Below are positions 50,845 to 59,928 of a stretch of 64,000 nucleotides of DNA, one piece after another; positions within the stretch are counted from its first letter, which is position 1; each line of letters opens with the position of its first letter. The notes beneath the pieces were generated by a model. The model was not told the DNA's origin. It saw nothing but the letters and a program-made list of their open reading frames with translations, and made no database searches. Source of the DNA: UBA1046 sp012511325 (lineage in GTDB: Bacteria > Bacillota > Clostridia > Saccharofermentanales > DTU023); assembly GCA_050951925.1 (NCBI GenBank), contig JBMNJZ010000001.1, positions 1,240,001 through 1,304,000 on the forward strand. Direction: 5' to 3'. The position numbers and the translations under genes are program-made.

Positions 50845-51969
50845 GTGAAAAAAAATCGTAGCGACAGCGCCACAGGCGAAATCAAGACATCATATTATGT
50901 TATGGATGAGGATCATCCGCCGACTAAGATTGAATTGTCAGTTTTAGAATTAAAGAGACGTCGCCATAATGCGATTTTACAGGAAAGAGTACGACTATCC
51001 GGGATCAGCGGTCGTACCGCTATTATATTTGCTCTATTTATTGCCGTTATCAAATTGGCAGAACGGCATTTCCCGCCTTTCGGCGAATTAATTGGCGCTC
51101 ACAGCTTTCGCGGTCAGGCTGCGCTAATATTGCTTATAGTTGGCATTGTCCCTCATATAGCTTCCGTACTGATCATTCTTTTAGAACGTCCTTCGGCAAA
51201 ATTCGTCTACGGAGAAAAACCATCCCTTATCGCCTGCCTGCTGGCGTTTTTATCTGGTTTCCCATTGATTTTCTTTGTTCTAACAGTTGAACAACTATTT
51301 GCTTTGCTTCTGTTGGATGAAACATTGGTTAACACTACTGGTTGGAATTTATTAAATCAAGGTATTTTTCTCTTTCAATCATCAGGTGTTCAAATTGCTC
51401 TAACTGTCTTAATTGCATGCTTAATTCCGGCTCTGGGCCAGACATTGCTTATTAACGGTCTGATACAATCAGGCCTATCCTCTGAACCATATCAGTATCG
51501 GGCGCTTTTTAGCACAAGTTTATTTGCATCTTTGACAGCTCTTGATTTAAGGTCAGTGCCGCAATTATTAATCATATTCACTTTTGTCTGTAAAATAAGG
51601 AACGATAGCGATAGTCTTCTTCCTGCTGCTTTGGTTAATTTCAGTGTTAGTCTCGGCCGGCTGATTTATCCGGCAATATATCAATTTACTGCTGACCTGT
51701 TATGGGGGCAACTTCCCGGTTCAACCGGACAGATTATATCTCAGGCCTTACCATTAATACTGTTCTCGGCCATGCTCGTACTGCCCGCTTTGATCTTCTT
51801 TACCAATGTTCGGAACCGTACTCTGGCAGAGGAAAGGGAATTATCGCAGCAGAACGCAGCTAATAATGAAATGGAAACAGTAGGCCCCGGAAAATACAAA
51901 ACTGATTACCTATTCGTGGCAGCTAATATCATTCTGTTTTCAGTTCTGATATTGCAGGATCTTGTTTAG
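50845..51969 (+). CDS. Hypothetical polytopic membrane protein
   Basis: A 374-residue protein with a polar N-terminus of about 60 residues (ELKRRRHNAIL) and about seven or eight hydrophobic segments. I chose GTG 50845 because CAGGAG lies 5 bases upstream; the frame reaches back to 50743 without a ribosome binding site. The stretch ALGQTLLINGLIQSGL resembles a CPBP-type intramembrane protease motif (EE...FRG), but the Glu and Arg residues are missing, so this is weak. It lies 14 bases before the AI-2E-family gene and probably shares its transcript. Function unknown. Confidence 0.7.
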   Translation: MKKNRSDSATGEIKTSYYVMDEDHPPTKIELSVLELKRRRHNAILQERVRLSGISGRTAIIFALFIAVIKLAERHFPPFGELIGAHSFRGQAALILLIVGIVPHIASVLIILLERPSAKFVYGEKPSLIACLLAFLSGFPLIFFVLTVEQLFALLLLDETLVNTTGWNLLNQGIFLFQSSGVQIALTVLIACLIPALGQTLLINGLIQSGLSSEPYQYRALFSTSLFASLTALDLRSVPQLLIIFTFVCKIRNDSDSLLPAALVNFSVSLGRLIYPAIYQFTADLLWGQLPGSTGQIISQALPLILFSAMLVLPALIFFTNVRNRTLAEERELSQQNAANNEMETVGPGKYKTDYLFVAANIILFSVLILQDLV

Positions 51970-51983
51970 GAGGAAATATTACG

Positions 51984-53177
51984 ATGGACAATAGAGCAAA
52001 AACGGATTTAGCCTTTATACTCTCTTTTATCAAGCATTTACTGCTCTTAATTCTAATTGCCGTTCTCCTGTTTATAGGTTCCCGCGCCTTGGTAATCCTG
52101 GCTCCTATCCTATTTGCTTTGGTCTTATCGCAAGCGGCAGTGACTATCAGCAGATTTATTCTTGAATTTCGGCAGAAATATAATGCCGGGCAAGCATTGA
52201 CCAGACACCCACATAGAGTTCAAAAGAAACTTTCAGTATTTGTTTACATAGTAATACTGCTTCTTTTATTAGCCTTGATAGGCGGTCTGATGTATTATCT
52301 GGTCAGCATTATACGCTATGTCTATTATCAATTTCCTAATCTGATTCGCGAATCAGAAATTTTAGAGAAGATATCAAATATCTTTAATGATTCAAATCGG
52401 CTTTTGGGCATAGAATTGAATCCTACTATCAGCACAAAAATTGAAGAGAGCGTAATTTCTGTAGCTCAGAAGATTATTGCCGCATTACCTGGTGTGCTGG
52501 CAGCAATGTTGCAATCCGTAAGCAGAATGATCTCAGGCTTGCCGAGAACAATTCTTGTTTTGCTGATTACTGTCATGGCTGGCTATTATTTTATAACCGA
52601 ATCAAATAAACTTTACGCATTGTTATTGCGATTTATTCCCGACCGCGTCTTTGTACGCAAATTATTCTCCGTTACAAATCGACTAACGAAAACCTTGTTT
52701 CGAATATTAGGCGGATATATTGTTCTGCTGGCGTTTACATTTCTGATATCGCTAATAGGTTTTTTGATTATTGGGGTACCCAATGCAGTGACATGGGCAA
52801 TTGTAGCTGCTGTTGTTGATCTATTGCCTATTCTGGGAATCACAACAACATTAATACCCATGTCGCTGTATTTCTTTATTCAATCTCTACCTTGGCAGGC
52901 GGTTGGAGTATTGATTCTAATGGTATCAATTATTGTTTTGCGGCGATTTATCGAACCAACCATTCTAGGTAATGCCATGGAACTGCATCCTATAGTAACG
53001 CTCCTGAGTATGATAATCGGTATTATGATTTACGGTCTGGGCGGATTACTCTTAGGCCCTCTGGCCTTTGTAATTCTAAGAGAGCTATTCGTCGCTTTTG
53101 AAATGGAACAAAAAATTCGGCAGATTTTTGCTGAATTAATGGTAAAGAGAGAGCGGGCGGACTTGGACGAGCAATAG
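51984..53177 (+). CDS. AI-2E family transporter
   Basis: A 397-residue membrane protein of the AI-2E/PerM family with about eight segments. The long region between the third and fourth (about residues 110-185) and the C-terminal block with VDLLPILGITTTLIPMSLYF, then RFIEPTILGNAMELHPIVTL and GGLLLGPLAFVIL are typical. Members are exporters or ion antiporters; autoinducer export is one case and cannot be presumed. AGGAGG stands before the ATG. The end faces mltG two bases away. Confidence 0.9.
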   Translation: MDNRAKTDLAFILSFIKHLLLLILIAVLLFIGSRALVILAPILFALVLSQAAVTISRFILEFRQKYNAGQALTRHPHRVQKKLSVFVYIVILLLLLALIGGLMYYLVSIIRYVYYQFPNLIRESEILEKISNIFNDSNRLLGIELNPTISTKIEESVISVAQKIIAALPGVLAAMLQSVSRMISGLPRTILVLLITVMAGYYFITESNKLYALLLRFIPDRVFVRKLFSVTNRLTKTLFRILGGYIVLLAFTFLISLIGFLIIGVPNAVTWAIVAAVVDLLPILGITTTLIPMSLYFFIQSLPWQAVGVLILMVSIIVLRRFIEPTILGNAMELHPIVTLLSMIIGIMIYGLGGLLLGPLAFVILRELFVAFEMEQKIRQIFAELMVKRERADLDEQ

Positions 53178-53179
53178 TG

Positions 53180-54319
53180 CTAATTCCGGTTAGTGCGGTA
53201 CTTCTCAACTTTTTCCCGATGTTCCTCAAGAGTTTCGGAAAAATCATTGGTGCCGTCACCTTTGGCGACAAAATACAGATAAGAATTAGCTCCGGGCCAG
53301 CTTCGCTCAGTTGCGGGCCACAGAACACCCTCCAGAGCCACAGTCCCAGGAGAATTGATCGGTCCCGGTGGCAAAGCGGATATGCTGTAGGTATTAAATG
53401 GATTGTCTGAATATCTGGCCAAATCTTCATTTGTGACCCAAAGAATTGGCTTAAGACCGTCTTCAAGACGCAAATAATTAATGGTGGCACAAGATTGCAG
53501 AGGCATATCCAATTTTAAACGATTGAGAAATACCCGGCCTATTTTGGGCATTTCCGCTATCGTCCCCTCCTTCTGCACTAAAGAAGCGAGAGTTATCGCC
53601 TGATCCAGGCTTAAACCTATTATTGCGGCCCGATCATAATAATTACCAGCCTTAAGTTTAGATTCAGTATTATCGAAAAATTTTCTCAAGATTGATTCCT
53701 CTGACTCATTAATATCAAATTCATAGGTGTCAGGCCATAGATATCCTTGCATCAACCACTCTCTATTCGGGTCAGAGTGTATTTCACGAATGAAATCATA
53801 ATCAATAAAGAGATTTGGTCTGCGCATCATCTCATCCATAATTTCTTCATTAAAACGGAGACCGGCCTTCAACATACGCCCTTTAACTTCAGAATATGTC
53901 AGCCCCTCAGGAAAGGTGATCTGTACAGGTTTGGGTTTACTTGTTAGGATCAACATCATCTCGTCATAGCTCATCTCCGGCATAAGATAATGGGTTCCTG
54001 AGCGATATTTGCCGTCAAAGCCGTTGATTTTCGATAGCATTTTGAAAGCGAATTTGTTTTTGATTAAGTCATTGGTGAGCAGGATCTCCGTAATATCATC
54101 CATATCAGAGTTCCTGGGGACATAGATTTCTACAGCGCCGGGAGCAGAATCTGTAATGGGTGATTTACCCTCTTCCTCGAGCAAGCGATTCAACTTATCC
54201 AAGCGCTCATTCTGGGCAGTTACATAATTATATCCGGTAAAATAGCCAAAAACACCTACAGCAACAATAGTAAGAATTAAGCCTAGAATTATAATTGTGC
54301 GGCTAATTTTTTTGGACAA
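53180..54319 (-). CDS. mltG: Endolytic murein transglycosylase MltG
   Basis: A 379-residue YceG-like protein with one N-terminal membrane helix (about residues 6-27), a LysM-like region and the catalytic domain: SLVQKEGTIAEMPKIGRVFLNRL contains the catalytic Glu in 'QKEG', then MPLQSCATINYL and ISALPPGPINSPG. MltG cuts nascent glycan strands to end polymerisation. It follows der by 38 bases on the same strand. Confidence 0.93.
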   Translation of the reverse strand: MSKKISRTIIILGLILTIVAVGVFGYFTGYNYVTAQNERLDKLNRLLEEEGKSPITDSAPGAVEIYVPRNSDMDDITEILLTNDLIKNKFAFKMLSKINGFDGKYRSGTHYLMPEMSYDEMMLILTSKPKPVQITFPEGLTYSEVKGRMLKAGLRFNEEIMDEMMRRPNLFIDYDFIREIHSDPNREWLMQGYLWPDTYEFDINESEESILRKFFDNTESKLKAGNYYDRAAIIGLSLDQAITLASLVQKEGTIAEMPKIGRVFLNRLKLDMPLQSCATINYLRLEDGLKPILWVTNEDLARYSDNPFNTYSISALPPGPINSPGTVALEGVLWPATERSWPGANSYLYFVAKGDGTNDFSETLEEHREKVEKYRTNRN

Positions 54320-54357
54320 TTCTGCTTCCTCTTAAATACTTGGATTAACTTATTATA

Positions 54358-55683
54358 TCATGCCATCTCGCCGCGACCACGCCAGATAATTTGAATGGGA
54401 CTGCCTGCGAAGCCATACATCTCGCGCAAGCGATTTTCTAAGTAACGATCATAGGAGAAATGAGTCAATTTAGGATCATTGACAAATAATAGTATCCGCA
54501 CTGGGTAATTACCAATCTGAGTACCGTAATATATCTTAAGATGTCTGCCTTTGTCTTGGGGTGGCGGATGCATTATTACAGCATCACTGATAAACTCGTT
54601 CATCTGTGAGGTTGAAATCCGGAATCCGCCGGCTAAATAAGTATCTTTGAGTAAAGGCCATAGCTTATCGCAGTTAGATCCGGTCAATGCCGAGACATAA
54701 ATGACAGGAGCAGTTTGCATGAAATGGAAGCGGCGTTGGATCTCACGGTTGAAATTCTTGCTTGCCTCGGACTTATTCTGAATCAAATCCCATTTATTGA
54801 CTGCAATTACACAAGTTCTACCCATATCCCATGCTAAACCGGCAACCTTAATATCTTGCTCTGTTATACCCTCGGAGGCATCGAGCAAAATCAGGCACAA
54901 ATCAGCTCTCTCAATTGCTCGGTTAGCTCTAATCACACTGTATTTCTCAATCCGCTCAGAAACTCTGCCTTTACGTCTCAGACCTGCAGTATCAACTAAA
55001 ATATAATTTCCGTATTCATTGTTGACAAAGGTATCAACCGCATCCCTGGTAGTTCCGGCTACTGACGATACAATAGACCTCTTCTCGCCTGTTAACCGAT
55101 TAACTAAGGAAGATTTGCCGGAATTAGGTTTGCCTATGACAGCTACACGAATAGTATCATGAGGCAGATCGTTGGTAAAATCTGCGGGGATATGAGCGAT
55201 AATAGCATCCAATATCTCGGCCAATCCCAATTTGTGACTGGCAGAAACTGCATAAACCTCAGAAAAGCCTAATTGATAAAATTCATAAAAGCCAGGTGGC
55301 GGATCTCCCGGTTGATCAATTTTATTAACAGCGACTATTACCGGCTTGCTACTGCGCCTCAACTGTCTGCCAATTTCCAAATCCGCAGCGGTCAACCCGC
55401 TTTGGATATCTGTCATAAAAATAATTACATCCGCAGTTTCAATGGCAATCTCTGCCTGGAATCGCATCTGCACTAACAAATCGTCCGTTGACTTCGGCTC
55501 AATGCCGCCTGTATCAATCATAGCAAAGCCGATTCCCTGCCATTCCGAATCTGCAAAAACACGATCTCTAGTGACCCCGGGCGTCGGATCTACAATTGAA
55601 ATCCGCATGCCGGCAAGCATATTAAATAGGGATGACTTACCTACATTCGGTCTACCTACAATTGCGACTGTCGGCTTATTCAT
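54358..55683 (-). CDS. der: Ribosome biogenesis GTPase Der (EngA)
   Basis: A 441-residue protein with two GTPase domains, needed for 50S assembly. Domain 1 has GRPNVGKSSLFN, DTGG and NKID; domain 2 has GKPNSGKSSLVNRL, VDTAGLRRKG and NKWD; a KH-like domain ends with IQIIWRGRG. Complete and of normal length. It is followed by mltG on the same strand, and preceded by the rpmF terminator. Confidence 0.96.
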   Translation of the reverse strand: MNKPTVAIVGRPNVGKSSLFNMLAGMRISIVDPTPGVTRDRVFADSEWQGIGFAMIDTGGIEPKSTDDLLVQMRFQAEIAIETADVIIFMTDIQSGLTAADLEIGRQLRRSSKPVIVAVNKIDQPGDPPPGFYEFYQLGFSEVYAVSASHKLGLAEILDAIIAHIPADFTNDLPHDTIRVAVIGKPNSGKSSLVNRLTGEKRSIVSSVAGTTRDAVDTFVNNEYGNYILVDTAGLRRKGRVSERIEKYSVIRANRAIERADLCLILLDASEGITEQDIKVAGLAWDMGRTCVIAVNKWDLIQNKSEASKNFNREIQRRFHFMQTAPVIYVSALTGSNCDKLWPLLKDTYLAGGFRISTSQMNEFISDAVIMHPPPQDKGRHLKIYYGTQIGNYPVRILLFVNDPKLTHFSYDRYLENRLREMYGFAGSPIQIIWRGRGEMA

Positions 55684-55697
55684 AAATTTGCCTTTCT

Positions 55698-55734
55698 AGA
55701 AAAAAGCAACGGTTCCTGCAGGCGCCGTTGCTTT
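55698..55734 (-). terminator. Terminator of rpmF
   Basis: On the minus strand AAAGCAACGG and CCGTTGCTTT (55734-55703) form a 10-bp stem with a 12-base loop, followed by a run of T. It lies 25 bases after the rpmF stop and just before der. Confidence 0.85.
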
Positions 55735-55758
55735 ATATAATTAGAATCCGGTAAGATG

Positions 55759-55941
55759 CTATTTATCTTCAACAGTTATAATCTCACGGCCCTTGTAATA
55801 GCCACAGCTTTTGCAGACTCTATGGGCTGCTGCCAATGATTTGCAACGCGGACATTCCACCAAAGTGGGTGCACTGATTTTCCAGTTTGCTCGTGCTCTG
55901 CGGCTTCTCGCTTTTGACCATTTGCGTTTCGGGACTGCCAT
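55759..55941 (-). CDS. rpmF: 50S ribosomal protein L32
   Basis: A 60-residue L32. MAVPKRKWSKARSRRARANW is the standard N-terminus, and two CxxC pairs (CPRCKS and CKSCGYY) form a zinc site. GGAGG lies 8 bases before the ATG. The usual upstream neighbour yceD is absent here; instead there is a structured leader and then ackA on the same strand. Confidence 0.97.
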   Translation of the reverse strand: MAVPKRKWSKARSRRARANWKISAPTLVECPRCKSLAAAHRVCKSCGYYKGREIITVEDK

Positions 55942-55964
55942 TTTTCACACCTCCATCCATTTGC

Positions 55965-56025
55965 TGTCCTCTCGGACATTTGTCTCCGAGCCGTTGTAGG
56001 CATAAACGGCTACTCCCGTTGAGAC
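55965..56025 (-). promoter_or_regulatory. Structured leader of rpmF with competing hairpins
   Basis: In the mRNA sense (minus strand) GTCTC/GAGAC (56025-56021 with 55986-55982) encloses AGCCGTT/AACGGCT (56011-56005 with 55995-55989). Nearer the gene CTCGGA/TCCGAG (55990-55985 with 55976-55971) and TGTCC/GGACA (55978-55974 with 55969-55965) can form instead. The segment 55982-55990 takes part in two exclusive stems. It lies 24-84 bases before the ATG and could be a control element for L32 synthesis. Confidence 0.45.
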
Positions 56026-56137
56026 GCGAAATGTATTATCACTTATCTAATTTATCTTGTCAAGAATTAATCCTGCAGTGAACCTTGCCTATGGATCTTA
56101 CAGAACAGTTCACTGCAGAACAAATTCATAAGACTAT

Positions 56138-57343
56138 CTACTTATCCAGTCCAAGCAATTCTACGGTCTGAATTGCAATAGAGAGCTCCTCATTTGTCGG
56201 AATAACAAATACTCTAACCTTCGATCCGTCTTTGGAAATATCAGCAACTTTAGCTCTGAGGCCATCATTCTTGCTGTGATCAATCTCAACACCCATAAAC
56301 TCCAGATTCTCGAGCATTCTGGCGCGAGTATTAATATCATTTTCACCGATTCCGGCCGTAAATACTATGGCATCAACTCCACCCAAGGCAGCAGCGTAGC
56401 TTGCTATAATCTTCCTGCCTTGATACACAAACATATCCAATGCCAGCTTTGACCTTTCGTTACCCTCGGCCGCCGTTGCAGCGAGATCCCGGAAATCCGA
56501 ACTTACCCCCGAAACTCCTTTAACACCCGATTCTTTGTTCATGATGTGATCAATCTCATCAGGAGTCAGATTTTCTGCCTTCATTATATAAGGAACAATG
56601 GCAGGATCGATATCACCGCAGCGTGTGCCCATAGCGATTCCGGCCAATGGTGTTAGACCCATAGTGGTATCAACGCATTTACCATCCTTAACCGCAGCAA
56701 AAGATGAGCCGTTGCCTAAATGACAAGTTATAATCCTGGTGCCTTCAGCTTCGCCGCCCAGGAGTTCTACCGCCTGCTGAGACACATACATATGTGAAGT
56801 GCCATGGAAGCCGTAACGGCGAATTCCAAGCTCCTCATAATAGCGGTAGGGCAAGGCGTAGATAAAAGCTTTGGCAGGCATTGTCTGATGGAAGGCTGTA
56901 TCAAAGATCGCTACCTGAGGAATGCCAGGCATGATTTCTTCACAGACTTCAATGCCGGTCAAATTGGCCGGATTATGCAACGGCCCCCATGCGAAACATT
57001 TACGAATTGCCTGCTTGACCTCGTCAGTAACTAAGGCAGGAGCAGTAAATTCTTCACCACCATGCAGAACACGGTGACCGACTGCTGAAATCTCGTCAAG
57101 CTCTGTAATAACGCCATATTCTTCAGAAGTAAGTTTTTCGACCATCTCAAATACAGCATCGCGATGTGTTTTAAAATCCTTGTCCTCTTTAATGCTTTTG
57201 CCGTTGCCGAGCTTATGCGTCATACTGGGATCATCAATGCCGATACGCTCGCAAAGACCTACACACAGCACCTCGCGTGCCTCATAATCGATTACTTGAT
57301 ACTTGAGAGAAGAACTACCTGAATTGATTATTAGTATTTTCAT
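56138..57343 (-). CDS. ackA: Acetate kinase
   Basis: A 401-residue ASKHA kinase that makes ATP and acetate from acetyl phosphate. Motifs: INSGSSSLKYQV, VGHRVLHGGE, FDTAFHQTMP, GFHGTSHMYVS, CHLGNGSSFAAV and FTAGIGEND. It directly follows pta (34-base gap), so the two form the acetate/ATP unit that points to a fermentative metabolism. Confidence 0.97.
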   Translation of the reverse strand: MKILIINSGSSSLKYQVIDYEAREVLCVGLCERIGIDDPSMTHKLGNGKSIKEDKDFKTHRDAVFEMVEKLTSEEYGVITELDEISAVGHRVLHGGEEFTAPALVTDEVKQAIRKCFAWGPLHNPANLTGIEVCEEIMPGIPQVAIFDTAFHQTMPAKAFIYALPYRYYEELGIRRYGFHGTSHMYVSQQAVELLGGEAEGTRIITCHLGNGSSFAAVKDGKCVDTTMGLTPLAGIAMGTRCGDIDPAIVPYIMKAENLTPDEIDHIMNKESGVKGVSGVSSDFRDLAATAAEGNERSKLALDMFVYQGRKIIASYAAALGGVDAIVFTAGIGENDINTRARMLENLEFMGVEIDHSKNDGLRAKVADISKDGSKVRVFVIPTNEELSIAIQTVELLGLDK

Positions 57344-57377
57344 AAAACTATCCTTTATCCTCCGGCTTAAGCCATTA

Positions 57378-58370
57378 TTAATTTTGTGTACACTGGAGTA
57401 CAGTTAAAGCAACTACACCGACAATGTCGTCAGCGCTGCAACCACGAGACAGATCATTGACCGGTTTGGCAATTCCCTGCAACATAGGACCGTATGCCTC
57501 AGCTTTTCCAAGCCGTTCAACTAATTTATAAGCGATATTGCCAGCATTCAGGTCCGGGAATATCAGACAATTGGCATCACCCTGAACCTTACTCTGAGGC
57601 GCCTTTGATTTGCCGATTGCCGGAATGATTGCCGCATCGGCCTGAAGTTCGCCATCCAAAGTCAAATGAGGCGCCTTCGCCTTAGCCAATTTTGTCGCCT
57701 CGACTACCTTCTCAGTCAATTCGCTTTTGGCGGAGCCAAAGCTGGAATAAGACAGAAGAGCTACTTTGGGCTCGACACCAGTCAAAGCCTGAAAAGATGA
57801 AGCGGAAGAAACTGCTATCTCTGCCAGCTGAGCAGCGTCAGGATTCTCGACCAGACCACAGTCAGAAAACAGGAAAGTACCGTTATCCCCATATGGACAA
57901 TCAGGAACCACCATCAAGAAAAATGATGATACCAGATTGGTACCCTCCTTAGTGCGCAGAATCTGCAATGCCGGTCTCAGTGTGTCCGCCGTACTGCCGA
58001 CAGCACCAGCCACCAAACCATCAGCAAGATCTTTCTTAACCATCATAACGCCAAATGGTGTTGGTTCGAGCATAGTCTCCCTGGCTGCTTCCGGGGTCAT
58101 GCCTTTCTTTTTACGCATATCATAGAATGTGTCTGCAAAATCATCCAGTCCTTCATACGAAGCCGGATCAACAAAAGTAGCTGCCGAGACATCCCAATCG
58201 GGCGCTTGCGCCTGGATTTCATCCTGCTTCCCAATCAATATGACATTGGCCAGATCTTCCTGTAAAATCTTGGCTGCCGCTTCAACAACCCGCGGATCCA
58301 TGCTTTCCGGTAAAACGATATTTTTCTTTACCTTGCGAGCTTCAGCTTTGACATTGTCTAAAAAACTCAT
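57378..58370 (-). CDS. pta: Phosphate acetyltransferase
   Basis: The short (PTA/PTB only) form, 330 residues, that converts acetyl-CoA and phosphate to acetyl phosphate. Motifs: NIVLPESMDPRVVEAA, ADGLVAGAVGSTADTLRPAL, NCLIFPDLNAGNIAYKL and GPMLQGIAKPVNDLSRG. The frame is open to 58385, but the ATG at 58370 has GGAGG 6 bases upstream. It starts the pta-ackA unit from a good promoter. Confidence 0.96.
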   Translation of the reverse strand: MSFLDNVKAEARKVKKNIVLPESMDPRVVEAAAKILQEDLANVILIGKQDEIQAQAPDWDVSAATFVDPASYEGLDDFADTFYDMRKKKGMTPEAARETMLEPTPFGVMMVKKDLADGLVAGAVGSTADTLRPALQILRTKEGTNLVSSFFLMVVPDCPYGDNGTFLFSDCGLVENPDAAQLAEIAVSSASSFQALTGVEPKVALLSYSSFGSAKSELTEKVVEATKLAKAKAPHLTLDGELQADAAIIPAIGKSKAPQSKVQGDANCLIFPDLNAGNIAYKLVERLGKAEAYGPMLQGIAKPVNDLSRGCSADDIVGVVALTVLQCTQN

Positions 58371-58422
58371 CGTATTCCTCCACAATAATTTATATTTAAT
58401 TGTTAAAATAACACCGACAATT

Positions 58423-58451
58423 AGTATAAGTTATCCTGCGAACAGATTCAA
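58423..58451 (-). promoter_or_regulatory. Promoter of pta-ackA
   Basis: On the minus strand TTGAAT (58451-58446) and TATACT (58428-58423) are 17 bases apart and lie 53 bases before the pta ATG: a good sigma-A-type promoter. Confidence 0.6.
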
Positions 58452-58536
58452 TTGATAATCCTGAATTTTAAACGAAGGTGCAATTTTGGCACTAAGGATG
58501 ACTCTTTTATAAGCAATTCCGCGCCGACATGCTATC

Positions 58537-59838
58537 TTATTGCAGAGCCAACAAACCCAGAACCTGATCCAGCGCATAAATGACCAATCTCCCCTCCTCA
58601 TCACGACGAGCAAAGGCCCCGAAAAAATCATTAGTCTGGCTGGAAACATAACTTCGGCTTAACTGTTTTGCCGCCGCAGAAAACAGAGAACGGTTGTCAC
58701 ACGCGCGTCCCAATCTTGCAGACCAGGCCGCCAGTGCAGGATCGGTTTGCTTCTCTGACACGGAACCATCCAGAAGATGATAGGAGGCAGCAAGAGGACC
58801 ATTGTTTAATTCGCCCAAGATAAAACTAATAAAATCCTCATTCATCACCCCAACTTCAGCGAGGTGGATAGAAGTGCGCAACATCCGCCAGGTCTCGGCC
58901 TGGAAGCCGGATTCAATCAACGGCATAAGATCCCGATCAGCAGGGCTCCAGCCTTCGGGCGGAAATGGCATGCCGACCTCGTATTGGTATTCCTCAAGTC
59001 TTGATTTCCAACTGTTGGCAATCTCTGCCCATTTCAGGTCAAAAGCTGACAACTGCTCACATGTCCAGAAATCAATGCTCTCTACAGATATCAGGGGAAT
59101 GGGCTTTTGTTCGGAAGGCAAAGGATCATCCGCCGCCTTAGAGATCAAGGGGTGGTTTAAATCCGGTCCATAACCTTCAATTGTTGTTGGTGGTCCGGAT
59201 AGAAACAAAGGAAGCAATGTCCCGGACAGATCAGAAATTTCCCGGCTCAGATCTTTTGTCGGCCTCTCCAGATAAGCCAGCAAAAGCAGGCGCATATAAT
59301 CTTGAGTAGTAATCCAGTTCGGATCATTTTGCCGAAATATATTGCTATCCTCTCTCTCCAGAGCATTTACGAACAGTCTGCTGTTATCATCAAAGAAAGC
59401 TTGTTTGAAATTCCGGCGCCATTGTTTGAATTTTTTATTACTCCCCGACTCGAGCAGAACCTGGCCAAAATATAATTGATCAATTGCCAGTATCTGATCT
59501 GCAACAATTTCTTTATCTGTATCATCACCTAACACCAAGTCCGGTTGTTTACGCCAGGCTACCAATAGACCGGAGACGGTCCGAACTTCATCTGTTTGAC
59601 TTAATTTAAGCTCAATATCAATCAACAAATTCTTTTCGATTTGCTTTAATACTCCGGGAGCAATAAGATCGGGATCTGTCTGACCAAAATCAGCCGCAAT
59701 TCCCGGCAATCTATCTAAGGGCAGCTTGACTAAATTACGCCGCGAAATAAAAAATATATATAGAGCTATACTTATGAGTAGCAAGCTTGCTATAAGAGGA
59801 AGTATAAAATGTTTTTTCTTATGTACAATATCTTTCAT
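58537..59838 (-). CDS. Hypothetical membrane-anchored extracytoplasmic protein
   Basis: A 433-residue protein I do not recognise. Basic residues (KKKH) and a single helix (LPLIASLLLISIALYIFF, about residues 14-31) anchor it; the rest is a soluble, mostly helical region with many Trp, Leu and Asp residues (for example DYMRLLLLAYLERPT and WSARLGRACDNRSLF). The succession of amphipathic helices might be an alpha/alpha barrel as in some glycosidases, but I see no catalytic motif. It lies between pta and tmcAL and faces away from the latter. Function unknown. Confidence 0.7.
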   Translation of the reverse strand: MKDIVHKKKHFILPLIASLLLISIALYIFFISRRNLVKLPLDRLPGIAADFGQTDPDLIAPGVLKQIEKNLLIDIELKLSQTDEVRTVSGLLVAWRKQPDLVLGDDTDKEIVADQILAIDQLYFGQVLLESGSNKKFKQWRRNFKQAFFDDNSRLFVNALEREDSNIFRQNDPNWITTQDYMRLLLLAYLERPTKDLSREISDLSGTLLPLFLSGPPTTIEGYGPDLNHPLISKAADDPLPSEQKPIPLISVESIDFWTCEQLSAFDLKWAEIANSWKSRLEEYQYEVGMPFPPEGWSPADRDLMPLIESGFQAETWRMLRTSIHLAEVGVMNEDFISFILGELNNGPLAASYHLLDGSVSEKQTDPALAAWSARLGRACDNRSLFSAAAKQLSRSYVSSQTNDFFGAFARRDEEGRLVIYALDQVLGLLALQ

Positions 59839-59928
59839 ATTTGCATTTTAAGCTAATTTCTCTTCTGATGACAGAGCATGTTAAAAGGAAGCTACTCTGC
59901 TAAAATGGTCTGGTATAGGAAAAATACC

